A DNA stretch of 47,417 nucleotides from Nitrospirota bacterium (GTDB lineage: Bacteria > Nitrospirota > Thermodesulfovibrionia > Thermodesulfovibrionales > SM23-35), in NCBI GenBank assembly GCA_013388435.1, contig JACAFE010000033.1, positions 1-47,417 of the forward strand, written 5' to 3'. This document shows positions 43,505-47,417 of the stretch, in pieces. The notes beneath the pieces are model-generated. The model ran no database searches. It was given only the letters and a program-made list of their open reading frames with translations, and was not told the DNA's origin. The position numbers were made by a program, and so were the translations under genes. How positions within the stretch are numbered: position 1 is the first letter of the stretch; every line of letters starts with the position of its first letter.

Positions 43505-44915
43505 TACAGGACGTAGAAAAGCAAAAATTGTATGTACAATAGGGCCTGCTTCATCAAGCAGAGAAATACTCGATTCTCTCGTAAAAAACGGTATGAATAT
43601 TGCCAGACTCAATTTTTCACATGGCGATTATGAAGCCCACAAAAAGAGATTCCAGCTGATTAAAGAAATATCAACTCAACAGAAAATTCCTGTTGCAATG
43701 CTTCAGGATTTGCAGGGAGTCAAGATTAGAGTTGGCACAATGGAAGGTGGCGCTGTTGAGTTAAAAAAAGGCAAAACAATTCTTTTAAGTCCGGGAGAAG
43801 GAATCGGGAATCAAAATGAGATATTTATTTCATATCCTTTTTTATCAAGAGAAGTAAAAACAGGAGATAAAATTTTACTTGATGACGGACTGATTCAGCT
43901 AATAGTGATAGACAAGATAAAAAATTCTCTTAAGGCAAAAATAATAGAGGCAGGAATTCTAAAAGACAGAAAAGGTGTGAATCTTCCGGGCATAAAACTT
44001 TCTGTCAGCTCATTTACTGAAAAAGACGAGCAAGACCTTATTTTTGGTATTAAAATGGGAATTGATTACGTGGCAATTTCTTTTGTAAGAGAAGCAGGGG
44101 ATATAATCAAAGTTAAAGAATGGCTAAAAAAAAGAAGGAAGTACCTGCCCATAATCGCAAAAATTGAAAAACCCGAAGCATTGTCCAATATTAATGAAAT
44201 ATTATCAGAAGTCGAAGGCATAATGATTGCGCGGGGAGATCTGGGTGTGGAGATACCCCCTGAAGAAGTACCATTGATTCAAAAAAGTTTAATCCTTAAA
44301 GCAAATCAAAAGGGCAAAATAGTAATAACCGCAACACAGATGCTTGAATCAATGACAGAGCATCTCAGACCAACAAGAGCAGAAACTACTGACGTAGCAA
44401 ACGCGGTTCTTGATGGAACTGATGCCCTTATGCTCTCGGCCGAGACCGCATCTGGTAAATATCCTGTAGAGACTTTGAAAATGATGGATAGAATCATCAG
44501 ACACACTGAACATTTAAAAAGTGTTGATTCTGCATATCGTCGCGGAAATATTTTTGCTGAAGCAGCTGCTGATGCTGCATGCAGAGCTGCTGAAGATATT
44601 CACGCAAAGGTTCTGGTTGCATTCACTCAATCAGGATTTACAGCAATGCTTCTTTCAAAGTTAAGGCCAAAAGTACCTGTTATTGCCATGACACCAAATG
44701 AAGAAATAATGAGGAGGGTAAATCTATACTGGGGAATAAAACCCATGATTATGAAACTTCCTTCTACAACTGACGAAATGATCACAGGAATAGAAAGAGT
44801 ATTGCTTACAGAAAAAATCGTGAAAAAAGGAGATAATATTGTCATCACTTCAAGCTCTCCGTTATCAACTCAAAGTAAAACTAATTTCATGAAACTCCAT
44901 AAAATTGGCGAATGA
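43488..44915 (+). CDS. pyk: Pyruvate kinase
   Basis: Converts phosphoenolpyruvate and ADP to pyruvate and ATP. 'RRKAKIVCTIGPASSSREIL' and NIARLNFSHGDY form the start of the barrel; 'IIAKIEKPEALSNINEIL', 'GIMIARGDLGVEIPPEEVP' and ITATQMLESM hold the metal and substrate residues. The C-terminal domain is complete (475 aa from ATG 43488, with GAGG seven bases upstream). An upstream in-frame TTG at 43482 is less likely. Confidence 0.97.
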   Translation: MISSHDTGRRKAKIVCTIGPASSSREILDSLVKNGMNIARLNFSHGDYEAHKKRFQLIKEISTQQKIPVAMLQDLQGVKIRVGTMEGGAVELKKGKTILLSPGEGIGNQNEIFISYPFLSREVKTGDKILLDDGLIQLIVIDKIKNSLKAKIIEAGILKDRKGVNLPGIKLSVSSFTEKDEQDLIFGIKMGIDYVAISFVREAGDIIKVKEWLKKRRKYLPIIAKIEKPEALSNINEILSEVEGIMIARGDLGVEIPPEEVPLIQKSLILKANQKGKIVITATQMLESMTEHLRPTRAETTDVANAVLDGTDALMLSAETASGKYPVETLKMMDRIIRHTEHLKSVDSAYRRGNIFAEAAADAACRAAEDIHAKVLVAFTQSGFTAMLLSKLRPKVPVIAMTPNEEIMRRVNLYWGIKPMIMKLPSTTDEMITGIERVLLTEKIVKKGDNIVITSSSPLSTQSKTNFMKLHKIGE

Positions 44916-45007
44916 AATTCAAATTGTATATAATTAAAGGGGAAAAGAAGTAAGGCTTATTTAAGCTTTAAGACAATTTATAACTTAATCAAAAGCAGGA
45001 AGTAAAT

Positions 45008-47417
45008 ATGGATGCAGAAGATAGACATAGATATAAATCCTGCAATGAGTTTTATGATTTAGAAAATTATTTTAATTTAAATCTTGCTCTCCTGTGCATA
45101 GCTGATACAGACGGTTATTTTCGCAGGCTTAATCCCGAATGGGAAAGAGTTCTCGGATATAGCCTGAAGGAACTCGAAAACAAGAAATTTATTGAGTTTG
45201 TACACCCCGATGACATTGATGCAACTCTTAAAGTCTTATCACAAATTTCTCAAAATATTGATGTTCAAAATTTTAAAAACCGCTATCGTTGTAAAAATGG
45301 TTCATATCGCTGGATTGAATGGCGTTCAACTACTGCTAAAGAAGGGTTAATATATGCTGTTGCAATAGATATTACAGAGCAAGTTCAGACAGAACAGAGG
45401 CTGCAAAAGAGTGAAGAACGTTACAGAAAGATTACTTCAGCAATAACAGATTACATTTATACAGTTTATCTTAAAAATGGAGAAGTAACAAAAACTGTTC
45501 ATGGTCCTGGATGCGTTGCTGTAACAGGTTATTCAGAAGAAGAGTTTGAACATGATTCTTATTTGTGGATTAAAATTGTACATCCTGAGGATCGACCTGT
45601 AGTTGAAAAACTTGCTAATGATCTCGCAAAAGGGATTGAATCTAATCCAATAGAACATCGTATCTTCCACAAGAATGGGGGAATACGTTGGGTTCAGAAT
45701 ACACCTGTTCTACAATATGATGAAAAAGGAAATTTATTAAGCTATGACGGACTTATTAAGGATATTACAGATCGCAAAGAGGCTGAAGAAACAATACAAA
45801 AAGAGAAGCAATTTACTGATTTGCTCCTTGAAAGTTTACCCGGCCTTTTTTATTTATATGAGATTAATAAGGAATCTCCGGAAGAAAGCCGCCTTATACG
45901 TTTTAACAGGAAACATTCAACTTTGACCGGTTACTCTTATGAAGAGCTTTATGGCATGAAGATTAAGGATTGGTTCGAACCCGAAACTCTTAAAGAAGCA
46001 ATTGATGCTATCAAAAAAGTCATCACTATGGGGGAGGCACAAATCAATCTGGATTTAAGAGTCAGGGATGGCTCTAAAATTCCTCATACTTTTACAGGAA
46101 AATTGCTCGACTTGAATAATGAAATGTATTTTTTTGGCATGGGACTTAATATATCGGATTCTGTCAATGCTCAGAAAGCACTTAAAGAATCTGAAGAAAA
46201 ATATCGTCTTGTGGTTGAAAATGCAAATGATGCCATATTTATTGTACAGGATAATTTGATTAAATTCCCCAATCGCAGATTAATTGATATTTCAGGATAC
46301 ACTGTGGATGAATTAACTAAAACTCCATTTTATAACTTTATACACAATGATGATAGAAACATGGTAATAAATATGCATAGAAAAAGACTGCAAGGTATTG
46401 AAGTTCCTTCCACTTATGCTTTCAGGGTGGTTAAAAAAACAGGTGAAATAGTCTGGGTTGAGATTAGCGCAGTTATCATAAACTGGGAAGGTAAACCTGC
46501 TACACTTAATTTTTTAAGAGATATAACTATGCAGAAGAAGCTTGAGGAACAACTTATCCAAGCACAAAAATTAGAAGCTGTTGGAACACTCGCTGGAGGT
46601 ATTGCCCATAATTTCAATAATTTATTAATGGGCATACTTGGATATACTTCTCTGATGCTCTTAAAAACTGATGAACATCATCCTTTCTATAAAAAATTGA
46701 AAATAATTGAAAAACTGGTAGAGAGCGGTTCTGAATTAACCAAAAAATTACTTGGTTTCGCAAGAAAAGGCAAATACGAAACAAAACCTGTTGATATTAA
46801 TGAACTTGTTATCGAAACCTCGGAAATGTTTATAAGTACAAAAAAAGAGATTACCCTTCAAAGAAATCTTCAAGAAAATCTTTATTTTGTAGAGGCAGAC
46901 AGAGGACAGATTGAGCAGGTTTTAATAAATCTTTACTTAAATGCCTGGCAGGCAATGCCGTCAGGAGGGAAGTTGTATATTGAAACACAGAATATACTTC
47001 TCGATGAAAATGAAAGTGCAACTTACGATTTAAGTCCTGGAAAATATGTAAAGATAAATATCACAGATACAGGGGTTGGGATGGATGAAGAAACCCTTAA
47101 GAAGATTTTTGAACCTTTCTTTACAACAAAAGGTCTGGCTGAAGGAACAGGTCTCGGGCTTGCTTCTTCTTACGGAATAATAAAAAATCATGGTGGAACA
47201 ATAATAGTCCATAGTAAAAAAGGTCACGGTACAACATTTACTATTTATCTCCCTTCTTCTAATATAGAGGCTTTAGAGAAGCATAGCATAGTTGATCTGA
47301 AGCCTTTTAAAGGAGATGAGACTATACTTATAGTTGATGATGAGAAAATAAATACCGAGGCAGTAAAAGAATTACTCAGTGTCCTTGGTTATAGAGTATT
47401 AGCAGTAAAAAGTGGCA
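45008..47417 (+). CDS. PAS-domain hybrid histidine kinase, incomplete at window end
   Basis: An open frame from ATG 45008 (AGGA six or seven bases upstream) to the last base with no stop. No N-terminal membrane helix is seen, so it is likely soluble. Four PAS domains cover about 15-125, 130-265, 275-390 and 395-515 (for example '[20 protein letters not shown]', [15 protein letters not shown]-like blocks). HisKA has His534 in [17 protein letters not shown], an HNFNN variant of the usual HDFNN. HATPase: [39 protein letters not shown] receiver begins near 775 ([10 protein letters not shown]) and is cut off. Its target is unknown. Confidence 0.92.
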   Translation, partial: MDAEDRHRYKSCNEFYDLENYFNLNLALLCIADTDGYFRRLNPEWERVLGYSLKELENKKFIEFVHPDDIDATLKVLSQISQNIDVQNFKNRYRCKNGSYRWIEWRSTTAKEGLIYAVAIDITEQVQTEQRLQKSEERYRKITSAITDYIYTVYLKNGEVTKTVHGPGCVAVTGYSEEEFEHDSYLWIKIVHPEDRPVVEKLANDLAKGIESNPIEHRIFHKNGGIRWVQNTPVLQYDEKGNLLSYDGLIKDITDRKEAEETIQKEKQFTDLLLESLPGLFYLYEINKESPEESRLIRFNRKHSTLTGYSYEELYGMKIKDWFEPETLKEAIDAIKKVITMGEAQINLDLRVRDGSKIPHTFTGKLLDLNNEMYFFGMGLNISDSVNAQKALKESEEKYRLVVENANDAIFIVQDNLIKFPNRRLIDISGYTVDELTKTPFYNFIHNDDRNMVINMHRKRLQGIEVPSTYAFRVVKKTGEIVWVEISAVIINWEGKPATLNFLRDITMQKKLEEQLIQAQKLEAVGTLAGGIAHNFNNLLMGILGYTSLMLLKTDEHHPFYKKLKIIEKLVESGSELTKKLLGFARKGKYETKPVDINELVIETSEMFISTKKEITLQRNLQENLYFVEADRGQIEQVLINLYLNAWQAMPSGGKLYIETQNILLDENESATYDLSPGKYVKINITDTGVGMDEETLKKIFEPFFTTKGLAEGTGLGLASSYGIIKNHGGTIIVHSKKGHGTTFTIYLPSSNIEALEKHSIVDLKPFKGDETILIVDDEKINTEAVKELLSVLGYRVLAVKSG

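Noticed and set aside
45744-45926. Separate small ORF within the last kinase
   Set aside because: It is an out-of-frame shadow of the kinase frame, which is open from 45008 to the window end.

Overview
This window is an AT-rich bacterial chromosome segment (about one third G+C by eye) with about 44 recognisable protein genes, no rRNA or tRNA, and no complete mobile element or CRISPR array. It suggests an anaerobic, Gram-negative-type bacterium. The evidence is a secretin, undecaprenyl-phosphate sugar transferase genes, ferredoxin-dependent 2-oxoacid chemistry, a heterodisulfide-reductase-like HdrA next to an Mvh-type [NiFe] hydrogenase, and the selenocysteine factor SelB. The mix resembles Nitrospirota (Thermodesulfovibrio-like), but that placement is inference from gene content and not from a marker phylogeny.

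Layout. 1-4158 (+): two glycosyltransferases and a TMTC-like membrane/TPR protein, the end of a surface polysaccharide or protein-glycosylation locus. 4281-6233 (+): a stand-alone secretin with a TTG start. 6285-7949 (-): ETF-quinone oxidoreductase. 7950-8577: a gene-poor gap holding a broken HicA-like toxin. 8578-9126 (+): a membrane-anchored tyrosine/dual-specificity phosphatase. 9134-11972 (-): a compact operon with an unlisted 54-residue protein, Ppx/GppA, the beta and gamma subunits of a 2-oxoacid:ferredoxin oxidoreductase without an alpha subunit, and a GNAT (possible short N-acetylglutamate synthase).

12118-16973 (+): hdrA-mvhD-mvhG-mvhA behind a consensus-like promoter, followed by a TusA-like protein, a chemoreceptor with a zinc-binding CZB sensor, an archaeal-type phosphoglycerate mutase and a TatD-radical SAM fusion. 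22192-30340 (-): hisS, divIVA, yggT, proC, yggS, selB, an M29 aminopeptidase and purF. 30341-31187: a repeat-rich gap. Next come a hybrid histidine kinase (+), wbaP with a family 2 glycosyltransferase (-), and rnhA, yqgE, rplM, rpsI, argC and argJ (+). A short promoter-hairpin unit that looks like a small RNA gene follows at 40346-40444. The window ends with a DUF362 ferredoxin protein (-), nadB, pyk, and a PAS histidine kinase that runs off the end.

How the genes fit together: HdrA-MvhDGA should oxidise H2 and pass electrons to ferredoxin and a second acceptor by flavin-based bifurcation, while the oxoacid oxidoreductase subunits, ETF-QO and DUF362 protein point to further low-potential and quinone-linked electron flow. 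The most notable observations are (1) mvhD has no ATG, GTG or TTG before its conserved [2Fe-2S] motif and appears to start at ATA, as if an ATGA overlap had mutated to ATAA; (2) the compact putative small RNA carries two CUCCC (anti-Shine-Dalgarno-like) motifs; (3) the gap at 30341-31187 combines a 17-bp tandem array with a 167-bp inverted-repeat element; and (4) the HdrA-hydrogenase and oxoacid oxidoreductase gene sets both lack expected partner subunits.
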